Below, piece by piece: positions 39,409 to 47,295 of a DNA stretch of 64,000 nt; positions within the stretch are counted from its first letter, which is position 1, and every line of letters starts with the position of its first letter. The notes beneath the pieces are model-generated. The model did no database searches. It had not been told where the DNA came from and saw only the letters and a program-made list of their open reading frames with translations. Both the position numbers and the translations under genes were made by a program. Location of the stretch: NCBI GenBank assembly GCA_963745175.1, contig CAVUWK010000006.1, positions 558,001 through 622,000 of the forward strand, written 5' to 3'. This DNA is from Bog-473 sp963745175 (GTDB lineage Bacteria; Actinomycetota; Acidimicrobiia; Acidimicrobiales; RAAP-2).

Positions 39409-40073
39409 GTCGCCACCTGCATGAAGCCACCCATGTAGCCCAACGTCGACATGGGCCCGCCGTTGCCGAACAGGAAGCCGAGCCCGCAGGGGACGAAGCA
39501 CTGCCACCGGTAGTTGCCCGGGCCGGGCGAGACGAAGGAGAACCTGATCACCTGGTGCGGTGAACTAAACGTGCACGGCGCCGCCCCACAGAGGTTGGCG
39601 TTCCCGTTGTTGCCGTACAGCGGCACGTTGACGCCGATGGACGGGATGGAGAAGGTGTGTCCGACGCCGTTCCCAGCATTGGAGTTGATGACCCGGAACC
39701 GCTTTCCGTTGAGCAGCGCCACACCGCCAGTCGTGCCGGTGACCTGGCCGAGCTGTTGGTTCCGCAGGGGGCTCCCCGAGTCGTAATTGATGATGGTGAC
39801 GTTGAGGCGCGTGTGCGCGGGGACCTGGAACACCGTGGTGTGGACCCACTGTCCCTGCGGCGACTTCACGAGGTACGACACCCAGTCCGGGTGGGTCCCC
39901 GAGCCATAGGCCCCCACCGCCTGCAGCGTGACGTTGACCGGCTGGCCCGAGGGCTGGGAGGTGAAGTCGACCGTGGGCGGCGTGCCGAGGAGGTTGACGA
40001 TGAGAACGACGGCGGCCACCGCCGCAACGGCGAAGAGCACGGCCGTCACGCCCACCTTCCACGCCAAGCTCAT
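39405..40073 (-). CDS. Membrane-anchored cupredoxin-like protein
   Basis: 222 residues. One N-terminal membrane helix (WKVGVTAVLFAVAAVAAVVL), then a beta-rich exterior domain. Possible copper ligands are His in GVGHTFSIPS, Cys and others in NYRWQCFVPCGLGFLFG, and downstream Met in GGPMSTLGYMGG, a pattern resembling sulfocyanin-like or subunit II-like cupredoxins. Start ATG 40073 follows GGGGAG; the frame to 40172 lacks support. Coupled to ctaC by an ATGA overlap, so it is probably an electron carrier or extra copper domain of the oxidase. Exact family uncertain. Confidence 0.7.
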   Translation of the reverse strand: MSLAWKVGVTAVLFAVAAVAAVVLIVNLLGTPPTVDFTSQPSGQPVNVTLQAVGAYGSGTHPDWVSYLVKSPQGQWVHTTVFQVPAHTRLNVTIINYDSGSPLRNQQLGQVTGTTGGVALLNGKRFRVINSNAGNGVGHTFSIPSIGVNVPLYGNNGNANLCGAAPCTFSSPHQVIRFSFVSPGPGNYRWQCFVPCGLGFLFGNGGPMSTLGYMGGFMQVAT

Positions 40074-40226
40074 CAGCGTCTCCCCAGTCGGTGTTCTTGG
40101 TGTTCTTTCGTCCGCGGCACCCCTACCGAGGGACTTGTCGGTGACGTTACGGTTCCGTTGCTTCCGAGTCAACTATTTCTGGGCAACGCCTGTATCCCTG
40201 CTGGAATCCGGCTGGGTCCAAGGGAG

Positions 40227-41144
40227 TCAGCCCTGACCGGCGCGGTCACTCGAGGCCCGGAAGGCTTCGAGGGATGGTCCCGGGTCGCGGTGGAAGAGAC
40301 GGTCGACACCGAGCGAGAACCCGCCTTCGCTGTCGATCGCACGCCGGATGGTCACCGCGAGTGCCGGCACGGCCCAGAAGTCGCCGCAGATCCACAGGAT
40401 GGCGGCGCCGATCTGCTGGTCGGCGTAGGGCGAGAGCGTGACGCCGGGTACATGGGCGTAGGCCGCGTACCAACTGTCCGACGTCAGAATCGAGAGCGAC
40501 ATGGCCATGACGAACATCACGACGTTGGTCGACAGGATGGCGCCGACCTGCCAGAGGGGGGAGGCCTTCAGCCGGAACGGGTACGAGGGGATGATCTGGA
40601 GCCAGAACAGGACCCCGGTGACGAAGAAGCTGCCGTGCATCAGCCAGATGTGCACCGTCTGGTTCTCCTCCGCGGCGTCGAAGAGCGCTGGGACGTGCCA
40701 GAGCACCATCACCAGGTTGAACGAGATCAACGCCGTCCACGGGTTGATGGCGAACCGACCGATCGCCCTGAGTGGCTGGGACAACCGTCCGAGGAGAACG
40801 GCGCGGATGAGCCGTCGCCGCGGCCCCACCGGCAATCCGTGGAGGAGCGTCAGCCAGGGGGCCCCGGCGACGATGAGTATCGGAGCGAAGAAGGCGATCA
40901 CGATGTGCTCGATCATGTGCACGAAGAAGTAGTCGTCCGCCCAGTAGTCGATGGGTGATGTAACCGCGATGAGCAGAAGTGCGAGCCCGCCGTAGAAGAA
41001 GAATGACCGGAGGCGCCGGCTCCGGCTCCGTTCCGGGACAGAGCGCCGGCGCAAATTCGCGAGGCCGAGCTCGTTCACGATCACGATGACGGCCACGACC
41101 ACGACGAAGGGGTCGAAGCTCCAGTTGTCGACGACGTAGTTCAC
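40227..41144 (-). CDS. ctaG: CtaG-type cytochrome oxidase assembly protein, first copy
   Basis: 305 residues, about seven helices. Family blocks are FFFYGGLALLLIAVTSPIDY, FFVHMIEHIVIAFFAPILIV, GAPWLTLLHGLP, HVPALFDAAEENQTVHIW and YADQQIGAAILWICGDFWAV, with conserved membrane His residues that could handle copper. The only reasonable start is GTG 41144; the frame open to 41249 overlaps the upstream gene. Sits between a secreted protein gene and the cupredoxin gene. Confidence 0.88.
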   Translation of the reverse strand: MNYVVDNWSFDPFVVVVAVIVIVNELGLANLRRRSVPERSRSRRLRSFFFYGGLALLLIAVTSPIDYWADDYFFVHMIEHIVIAFFAPILIVAGAPWLTLLHGLPVGPRRRLIRAVLLGRLSQPLRAIGRFAINPWTALISFNLVMVLWHVPALFDAAEENQTVHIWLMHGSFFVTGVLFWLQIIPSYPFRLKASPLWQVGAILSTNVVMFVMAMSLSILTSDSWYAAYAHVPGVTLSPYADQQIGAAILWICGDFWAVPALAVTIRRAIDSEGGFSLGVDRLFHRDPGPSLEAFRASSDRAGQG

Positions 41145-41194
41145 CGGGTGGATCCGTCCCTTGTGCGTCTGCGCGTCAGGGTAGCCCCCGGCCG

Positions 41195-42385
41195 TTAGGA
41201 AGACGAGCCGTAGGAGATGGGCACCTGCGTGGTCTGCACACGGCTCCACGTGGTTCCCGAAGGGGTGAGTTCGAAGACGCGCAGCGTGCTCCCGTTGACG
41301 CTGAAGACGTCGAGCGGTGGGGCGTCGAGGGTCGGAGCGTCGCCGGGAAGGGCGAGTGCCGTCGCTCCGGACGGTGGAGGCGGCAGGGAGGACCAGGCTC
41401 GGCTACCCGGTCCCACTTCGAAGACGGCCCCGTTGGAGTGCGGCCCGCCGACGAGCACCGCGACCCGCCCATCCGATCCGACGGCGCTGGCACGGATCGA
41501 TTCCGCACTCGGTACGGGAAGCGGGGCCGACACGGTCCAGGCGGAATCGTTCTGCGCCCAGGCGGCTTCGAGTGCCCGATGCCCTGCCCCGCCCACGGTG
41601 GCCAGCAGCGTCGTTGTCACGCCGGACGTCTCCAGCCGCACGACACCCGTTGCTCCCCTCCCGTTGCCGGTCAGGGCGGGTCCCGCCACGCGCCATGAGC
41701 CGTCGGTCCGGCTGAACAGGCCCACCCGCCCGCCCCGCCCGCAGCCGGTGGCCACGAGCGGGGCGCCGGCCGGCGAGAACGCCACGGCAGCGATCGCCGA
41801 GGCTTCGCACGAGGGTGCAGCCCTGCGGAGGGCGGCGGTCGAGACCAGCGGCGTCCAGGAACTGAGGGTCTTGGCCGCCGCCAAGACCGTGCCGCCGCGC
41901 AGGACAGCAAGGCCGGCGGGGGTGCCGGACGTCTCGATCGCGAGTGCGTCGGCCGACCGGGCCAGGGCGCCCGGCAGGAAGACGGGGTTCCAGAAAGCCC
42001 CGCCATCACTGCTCGAGGACAGTGGTGAGAAACGGAGCAACGCGCTCGGGAGCACGCCGGCGGCAACCGAGTCGCCGGAAGCGCCCGCAACCAGGCCCCC
42101 GTTGTCGGCCGTCCCCTCCGGTGTGACGAGTGTCCAACGTGAGGATCCGGGGGCGGCGTGGAAGAGCTCCCAGAAGGTGTTGCTCTGCTCCGAGAGCTGG
42201 CCCATCGGGAGCGTCGACCAGGAGCCGTCGGGAGTCGAGACACCGCTCGCCGGGAGCGCGGGGACGGTCGCCCCTCCAGCGGGGACAGCGGACGCAACGA
42301 CCCAGAGGACACATCCCGCGACGCCGATGATGGGCCACCGGACCACGCGGAGCCGACGGGCGACCGTGGCCGAAACCGGCCTCAC
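41195..42385 (-). CDS. Secreted beta-rich protein, possibly propeller-like
   Basis: 396 residues, function unknown. A Sec-type signal (residues about 10-38: RRLRVVRWPIIGVAGCVLWV, ending near AGGA) precedes repeated beta-strand motifs such as DGGAFWNPVFLPG, SSWTPLVSTA and SWRVAGPALTG, reminiscent of sialidase or BNR-type propellers. Coupled to the membrane-SCO fusion gene by a GTGA overlap and followed by ctaG, so it belongs to the oxidase operon. No catalytic residues can be named. Confidence 0.65.
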   Translation of the reverse strand: MRPVSATVARRLRVVRWPIIGVAGCVLWVVASAVPAGGATVPALPASGVSTPDGSWSTLPMGQLSEQSNTFWELFHAAPGSSRWTLVTPEGTADNGGLVAGASGDSVAAGVLPSALLRFSPLSSSSDGGAFWNPVFLPGALARSADALAIETSGTPAGLAVLRGGTVLAAAKTLSSWTPLVSTAALRRAAPSCEASAIAAVAFSPAGAPLVATGCGRGGRVGLFSRTDGSWRVAGPALTGNGRGATGVVRLETSGVTTTLLATVGGAGHRALEAAWAQNDSAWTVSAPLPVPSAESIRASAVGSDGRVAVLVGGPHSNGAVFEVGPGSRAWSSLPPPPSGATALALPGDAPTLDAPPLDVFSVNGSTLRVFELTPSGTTWSRVQTTQVPISYGSSS

Positions 42386-44235
42386 GAATGGACGACGTCG
42401 TCGATACGGCTCAGGAGCAAGGAGGAGAACGACGATGCGTATGACTGCGTTGGGCCCGGGTCGTCGATCAGCGCATCGCGTTCTCGACCTTCGGGGTCGA
42501 TGACGAAGGCCAGATCGCTGTGCGCCACCATCGCCCCGGCCGTCAAGGTATTCACGAGCACGCCGTAGGAGCTCCAGACGTGTTGGAGCGCCGACAGTGA
42601 GCCGGTGAGGTAGTGCCAGTTGGCCAGGTGATTCAGGCCCTCCTGCCGGTCGAAGGCGTTCGTAAAGGCGGCGGTGCGGTAGATCGGGTTGGCCACGATG
42701 GCGACGAAGTCAACGTTCGAGCGCTGGCTCGTCAGCTCCTGGTCCACCTGCCGGAACTCCTGCGCGATGAGCGGGCAGTCCGTCGTGCAGACCGGGTCGA
42801 GGAAGGTGAGCGCGACCGTGTGGCCGCGCAGGCTGTCCAGGCTGACGGGGCGGCCGTCCTGGTCGGTCAGCGCGAACGGCGGCGCCGGCGAGTCCAGGGC
42901 GTTGGGCGTGCCGTCCAGCGCTTCGCTGAGGATCGGATCGGTGCTCTGGTTGACCGCCGCCGTCGCCATGGGAGCAGCGCCGATCACCACGACAGCCAGA
43001 GCCGCCAGGGCAGCGAACGAGCGCAGTACGTACGCGGGGGTCGCGCTCCCGAGCCATGCGGCGCCCAACCGCGGGTCATGCGTCGGCGCCAACGCGTTCG
43101 CGTTCGAGGCGCCTTCGACCACCATGGGCGTCGGGACGTCGGCCTCGACCGGCACCCTGAAGGCCGCCAGGTACCCCGCGACGAACAGCAGCGCCATCGG
43201 CAGCATGGAATTCGGGTCGGTGCCCAGGCCCCCGAGGAAACCGAGGTCCTCCACGAGCACCCAGTCGGCGAGGCACAGCACCACGAGCGCGCCCGTCCCC
43301 ACGAGGACCGCTCGCCGGCGGCCACTGATGAGCAGGCCTCCGATGGCGGCCAGGGCGACGACAGCGAACAGGTTGACGGCCCATCCGTGGGCATCGTCAA
43401 ACGAGCCGAACGAGGCCACCCACGACGAGAGGAACCCAGGCTGCGACGTCCGCGACATCTCGCCGACCATGGACGGCAGGGTGCCATCTCGGCCCTGCCA
43501 GAAGCCCCGACCCGGCCAGGCCTGGAGCACCGCCATGCCGACCAGGAACACTCCCCCAAGGCGCAGGACGATGCGTCCGAGGCGCGGGGTCGTGAAGGCC
43601 CGCTCGGGCAGCGCCACCAGGAGGCCGCCGACGCAGTAGAAGAGCACCGCCCCGGGGGTGCCGAAGAGCCACGTCGCCCCCGGGGCGAAGATGCCACCGA
43701 AGGACTCGCCGAAGATCCACACCACCAGGCCCCAACCGGCGCTGGCCGCCCCGCCCAACCGCGACCAGCGGCCCCGGGGTGCCACGAGGAGCCAAAGGCC
43801 GAGACCGAGCTGGATCCACACCGCCGACGAGGCCGCCTGGATCGGATGGTTGGACCAGATGCTCACGCCCGAATTGACGACGTGCTGGACCCACTGCGGC
43901 GACGCCGCGGCCGAGGGTTGGATCACGTTCGACGGGAGCCCCAGGGGCATGGCCGATTGCAGTTGCAGGAGTCCGTCGAGGATCCAGAGGCTGCCGAAGC
44001 CGATGCGCAGGACCCTCCGGGCGACCGCTTCGGGCGTCGCGTCGGCTGCCACGCTCGGGGCGGGGGCTCCCTGAGCCCTGAGCTGCCGGTACTGCACGGT
44101 CCGGATGACGTTGAAGGCAATTGCGCAGATCGCTCCGACGAGGAGGACCACCAGGAGCTGGTGGAACAGCTCGGTACGGAACGCCGAGACGATCAACGAG
44201 TTGCCGTTGTTCGGTGCGCCGCCCATGCCGGGCAT
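42382..44235 (-). CDS. Polytopic membrane protein fused to a SCO/thioredoxin domain
   Basis: 617 residues. Residues 1 to about 435 form a DoxX-like membrane part with eight or more helices (FGSLWILDGLLQLQSAMPLG, WIQLGLGLWLLVAPRG, VLFYCVGGLLVALPE). The remainder is a SCO1-type domain: PPFALTDQDGRPVSLDSLRG, copper-binding CxxxC in FLDPVCTTDCPLIAQEF, NWHYLTGSLSALQHVW, and AHSDLAFVIDPEGRERD with the conserved His. This is a complete membrane-embedded copper or redox module at the head of the oxidase operon. ATG start after GGAGAGGA. The fusion is continuous with no frame break. Confidence 0.82.
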   Translation of the reverse strand: MPGMGGAPNNGNSLIVSAFRTELFHQLLVVLLVGAICAIAFNVIRTVQYRQLRAQGAPAPSVAADATPEAVARRVLRIGFGSLWILDGLLQLQSAMPLGLPSNVIQPSAAASPQWVQHVVNSGVSIWSNHPIQAASSAVWIQLGLGLWLLVAPRGRWSRLGGAASAGWGLVVWIFGESFGGIFAPGATWLFGTPGAVLFYCVGGLLVALPERAFTTPRLGRIVLRLGGVFLVGMAVLQAWPGRGFWQGRDGTLPSMVGEMSRTSQPGFLSSWVASFGSFDDAHGWAVNLFAVVALAAIGGLLISGRRRAVLVGTGALVVLCLADWVLVEDLGFLGGLGTDPNSMLPMALLFVAGYLAAFRVPVEADVPTPMVVEGASNANALAPTHDPRLGAAWLGSATPAYVLRSFAALAALAVVVIGAAPMATAAVNQSTDPILSEALDGTPNALDSPAPPFALTDQDGRPVSLDSLRGHTVALTFLDPVCTTDCPLIAQEFRQVDQELTSQRSNVDFVAIVANPIYRTAAFTNAFDRQEGLNHLANWHYLTGSLSALQHVWSSYGVLVNTLTAGAMVAHSDLAFVIDPEGRERDALIDDPGPTQSYASSFSSLLLSRIDDVVHS

Positions 44236-44365
44236 GCGGATCAGTCCTCTCCGCAGGAGTTGGTGATTGACCCCGGGTGCACCGCGCGGAGAATACCGCC
44301 GGCGACGCGGAGACAGCCATCACGGTGGTGGGCGGCAACGACGAGGGGCCGTTCCCCTCAGGGAG

Positions 44366-44491
44366 TCATCTCTTCGTGAGCGCGACCGCAGGAATCATGG
44401 ATCGCGCCTCGTCGGGTCGACGATGGCCCGGGGACGCGATGTCAATCACCGTCGTGCCCACATCGATGCGCCGAGGGAATTCGTGCCAAAA
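44366..44491 (-). pseudogene. Remnant of a cold-shock-like gene
   Basis: On the minus strand this reads FWHEFPRRIDVGTTV then IDIASPGHRRPDEARS and a stop. It aligns with SRRIEVGTTVVFTVSPGHRG and LYEARS of the intact small gene at 45647-45880. DNA similarity is visible too (CGATGCGCCG, TGGCCCGGGG). The front half is missing. The two copies bracket the SRPBCC-tetR pair in the same orientation. Confidence 0.45.
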
Positions 44492-44507
44492 CGCCCGTCG
44501 GCAAGGG

Positions 44508-44963
44508 TCACGACGTGGACGAGGAACGGGTCGCCCGGTCGGCGGCCGCGGCCAGACCCTCCACGCTTTGCTTGATGAACTTCCCCAGCTCGCGGCGGTA
44601 GAGCCAGCCGCTTCCGGGCACCTTGGGCCGGAAGGTCGAGTGCCAGGTGATCGACGTGCCGCCGGGGGCCCGTGTCAGCGTGACCACTGCCGTGTAGTCC
44701 CGCAGGGGCAGCCCCGACTCCAGGGCATAGGAGAAGACCTCGCCCGGCCGGCACTCCACCACCCGCTCTCGGCTCCGGTGGCGCCCGGTGGTGAACAGCC
44801 GCACCGCGCCCAGGCCCTCGGGGCTCCCCGCGCCGGCCTCGAGCAGCGTGAACGCGTCGATGGGTGACCACTGGGGCCAGGTGGAGCCGTCAGCCAGGAG
44901 TGCGTACACCGACGCCGGGTCCGCGCCCGTCGTCGCCGTCTGGTCGATCACCTGCAGGGCCAT
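44508..44963 (-). CDS. SRPBCC-family (polyketide cyclase/dehydrase-like) protein
   Basis: 151 residues. Begins MALQVIDQTATTGADPASVY, with DGSTWPQWSPIDAFTLLEAG and FSYALESGLPLRDYTAVVTL: the START/Bet v1-like helix-grip fold that binds hydrophobic ligands. ATG at 44963 follows GAGAGGAG. Divergent from a tetR gene with a perfect palindrome between them, so it is probably the repressor's target. Ligand unknown. Confidence 0.8.
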   Translation of the reverse strand: MALQVIDQTATTGADPASVYALLADGSTWPQWSPIDAFTLLEAGAGSPEGLGAVRLFTTGRHRSRERVVECRPGEVFSYALESGLPLRDYTAVVTLTRAPGGTSITWHSTFRPKVPGSGWLYRRELGKFIKQSVEGLAAAADRATRSSSTS

Positions 44964-45005
44964 GGCTGCTCCTCTCCGTCCGCCATCTCGTTCGTCTCGA
45001 TGGAA

Positions 45006-45021
45006 TGTACCATTTGGTACA
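45006..45021. promoter_or_regulatory. TetR operator palindrome between the SRPBCC gene and tetR
   Basis: TGTACCATTTGGTACA: perfect 7-base arms around TT. It covers the region just before the tetR ATG (45021), and TACCAT within it could be a -10 exactly six bases before that ATG. It is 43 bases upstream of the SRPBCC start. Confidence 0.6.
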
Positions 45022-45683
45022 TGCTCGGACAAGAGGACAGCGGGCCGACGGCAGCGGCACCCGGAGGCAACCGGCCGGAGACGGAGCCCACCGCCCGCGA
45101 CCGCCTGCTCGACGCCGTCATCGAGCACTTCACCGCCGAGGGCCTGGCCGACCAGAGTCTGCGCCGCATCGCGGAGGCCATCGGGAGCAGCCACCGCATG
45201 CTCCTGTACCACTTCGGGTCCAAGGACGGCCTCCTGACCGAGGTCGTCCGCGAGGTGGAGGCGCGCACCGAGGTCCGATTGGCCGGCTTCGGCGAGGATA
45301 CGCAGGGCCGGGGCGACGAGCTGATCCGACGGATGTGGGCCTACCTGGCGGATCCCGCCCTCGGTGACTTCGAGCGCCTGTTCTTCGCCCTGTACGGGCG
45401 GGCATTGCAGGGCGACGAGTCGATCCGGCTGCTCCTGAAGGACAACATCGAGCACTGGCTCGACGCCAACGTGACCATGGCCGTCGCGTCGGGCGTGCCC
45501 GACGACGTCGCCCGGACTCATGCCCGCCTCGGGTTGGCCGTCACGCGCGGCCTCCTGCTCGACCTGCTGGCCACCGGCGACCGCGCCGGGGCGGAGGCCG
45601 CCGTCGAGGTCTTCGCCCAGCGCTACCGCGGGCGGTGGTCGGACCCTCAGGACGAGACGGACAACAGCGACCGCGCCTCGTAG
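45021..45683 (+). CDS. TetR-family transcriptional regulator
   Basis: 220 residues. N-terminal helix-turn-helix: RDRLLDAVIEHFTAEGLADQ, then SLRRIAEAIGSSHRMLLYHF with GSKDGLLTEVV, the TetR signature. The C-terminal ligand-binding domain is helical and unspecific. I place the start at ATG 45021, because a start at 45000 would translate through the operator palindrome. Probably represses itself and the divergent SRPBCC gene. Overlaps the 3' end of the convergent cold-shock-like gene by 37 bases. Confidence 0.85.
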   Translation: MLGQEDSGPTAAAPGGNRPETEPTARDRLLDAVIEHFTAEGLADQSLRRIAEAIGSSHRMLLYHFGSKDGLLTEVVREVEARTEVRLAGFGEDTQGRGDELIRRMWAYLADPALGDFERLFFALYGRALQGDESIRLLLKDNIEHWLDANVTMAVASGVPDDVARTHARLGLAVTRGLLLDLLATGDRAGAEAAVEVFAQRYRGRWSDPQDETDNSDRAS

Positions 45684-45880
45684 AGGCCGCGGTGGCCCGG
45701 GGAGACCGTGAACACCACGGTTGTTCCGACCTCGATGCGCCGGCTCCCGTCCGCAATGGCGGTGGCGTGGAACCCGTACGTCGTCCCGTCGTCATCGTCG
45801 ACCGCGCCGAGGCCCCGGGTGGGGTCGAAGGCGGCAATCCGCCCGTGGCGCGGTCCGCCGGCGGAGACGGGGCCGGCCAC
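45647..45880 (-). CDS. Small cold-shock-like (OB-fold) protein
   Basis: 77 residues: GRIAAFDPTRGLGAVDDDDG, TTYGFHATAIADGSRRIEVG and TVVFTVSPGHRGLYEARSLL. The layout (FDxxRGLG, YGFHxTAIADGSR, GTxVxF) matches the truncated cold-shock domains common in actinobacteria; classical RNP1 aromatic residues are reduced. GTG start one base after the hisG stop, so co-transcribed with hisG. Possible nucleic-acid binding; role unknown. Confidence 0.65.
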   Translation of the reverse strand: MAGPVSAGGPRHGRIAAFDPTRGLGAVDDDDGTTYGFHATAIADGSRRIEVGTTVVFTVSPGHRGLYEARSLLSVSS

Positions 45881-45881
45881 G

Positions 45882-46778
45882 TCAGTGGACGATCTTGGAC
45901 AGCGGGATCTCGAGGATGTCGCTCGCACCCTGATCGCGCAGCGCCGGAATGAGGATGTTGATGTCGGACTTGGCCACCACCGTCTCGAGGGCGAAGGCGC
46001 CACCGCCCGAGAGCTCCGAGATCGTCGGGGCGCGCATGGAGGGAAGGACGGCGAGCACCGAATCGAGGTTCTCGGCCGCGACGTTGAGCTTGACGAGCAC
46101 CTTGCCGCGCGCCTCGAGCGTGCCCTGCAGCAGGGTGAGGATCTGCTCCATGGCGTGACGCTTTTCGGGGTCGGCCGCCGCCCTCGGATTGGCGATGAGC
46201 TCGGTGTGCGACACCAGCAGCGTCTCGATCACCCGCAGGCCGGCGGCGCGCAGCGCGCTCCCGGTCTCGGTCATGTCGACGACGGCGTCGGCGATGTCGG
46301 GCACCTTGGCCTCGGTGGCGCCGTAGGACAGCGCGATGTCGGCCTTGATCCCGTGCGCCTCCAGCGCCCGGCGGGTCAGCTCGGGGTACTCGGTGCTCAC
46401 GCGCAGGCGGCCCGGGCGGTCCGCGACGGTGGCGGCCAGCTCGGCCAGCGTGTGCGCCGATGAGTCGGCGGCGACGGCGAGCACGATGCGGGCCGGGTTC
46501 GCGGTGGCTTTGGAGTACGCCAGCTTGCCCAGCGACACGACCTCGCTCCCCCGCTCCTCGATGCAGTCGCGCCCGGTGATGCCGAGGTCGAAGAGGCCGT
46601 CACCCACGTAGACGGGGATCTCCTGGGGCCGCAGGATCCGCACCTCGGCGATGCGCGGGTCCGCAATGGTGGCCCGGTAGGCCACGTCCGACGCACGGTT
46701 GACGGCGAGGTCGGCGTCCTCGAACAGCTGCATGGTGGCGCGTTCGAGCGAGCCCTTGGGCAGGACGAGGCGGAGCAT
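45882..46778 (-). CDS. hisG: ATP phosphoribosyltransferase (long form)
   Basis: First, feedback-regulated step of histidine synthesis: PRPP plus ATP to phosphoribosyl-ATP. 298 residues, the long form with a C-terminal regulatory domain (DPEKRHAMEQILTLLQGTLE, then GGAFALETVVAKSDINILIP), so HisZ is not needed. The catalytic part begins MLRLVLPKGSLERATMQLFE and has YVGDGLFDLGITGRDCIEE and DAVVDMTETGSALRAAGL. ATG 46778 is the family start. No other his genes are nearby except the small downstream gene of unknown role. Confidence 0.95.
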   Translation of the reverse strand: MLRLVLPKGSLERATMQLFEDADLAVNRASDVAYRATIADPRIAEVRILRPQEIPVYVGDGLFDLGITGRDCIEERGSEVVSLGKLAYSKATANPARIVLAVAADSSAHTLAELAATVADRPGRLRVSTEYPELTRRALEAHGIKADIALSYGATEAKVPDIADAVVDMTETGSALRAAGLRVIETLLVSHTELIANPRAAADPEKRHAMEQILTLLQGTLEARGKVLVKLNVAAENLDSVLAVLPSMRAPTISELSGGGAFALETVVAKSDINILIPALRDQGASDILEIPLSKIVH

Positions 46779-46847
46779 GGGGGTAGATCTTCGCAGACGC
46801 GCCGGCGTGGTCCGGCCGGGGCGCGCCCGGTCGGGCAAGCTGGACCC

Positions 46848-47244
46848 ATGCCGGCCCCCGTACGACCCCCGCAACTTCCTGCAGCTCCTCGGGATCGACG
46901 TGCCCCTGCCCGACGAGGAGCGTGACCCGGTGGCGCGGCTGACTGTCACCCATGCCCTCATCGCCGGCACCGGCTTCCTCTGGGCGCCCGTCGTCATCAC
47001 CATGGCCGACGCCCTGTGCGCCTTCGGGGTCAGCCACCACTGGCCCGAGGGGGCGCGCAGCTTCACCACGGTGGACTGCTCGGCCAACTTCATCTCGAGC
47101 GCACGGGAGGGTGAAAAGGTGGCCGCCACCGCGGCACCGCTACACCTCGGGCGGACGACGCAGGTCTGGGACGCCACGGTGACGAACGAGACCACCGAGC
47201 GGTTGATGGCGTCGTATCGCTGCACGCAGCTCATCCTCTACTGA
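46848..47244 (+). CDS. PaaI/hotdog-fold thioesterase-like protein (one frame break near the start)
   Basis: The body is hotdog-fold: LIAGTGFLWAPVVITMADAL, FTTVDCSANFISSAREGEKV, then HLGRTTQVWDATVTNETTER and LMASYRCTQLILY. It probably hydrolyses an acyl-CoA or is a related binding protein. The ATG at 46848 reads MPAP then leaves the frame. Removing one C from the run of five at 46855-46859 gives MPAPYDPRNFLQLLGIDVPL and joins the conserved body, so a homopolymer error is likely. The gene is divergent from hisG. Confidence 0.7.
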
Positions 47245-47295
47245 AGGCCGTCGCCGGCTCCGGGCTGAGACCCGGTAGAAGGGGGCATCTGCCAT

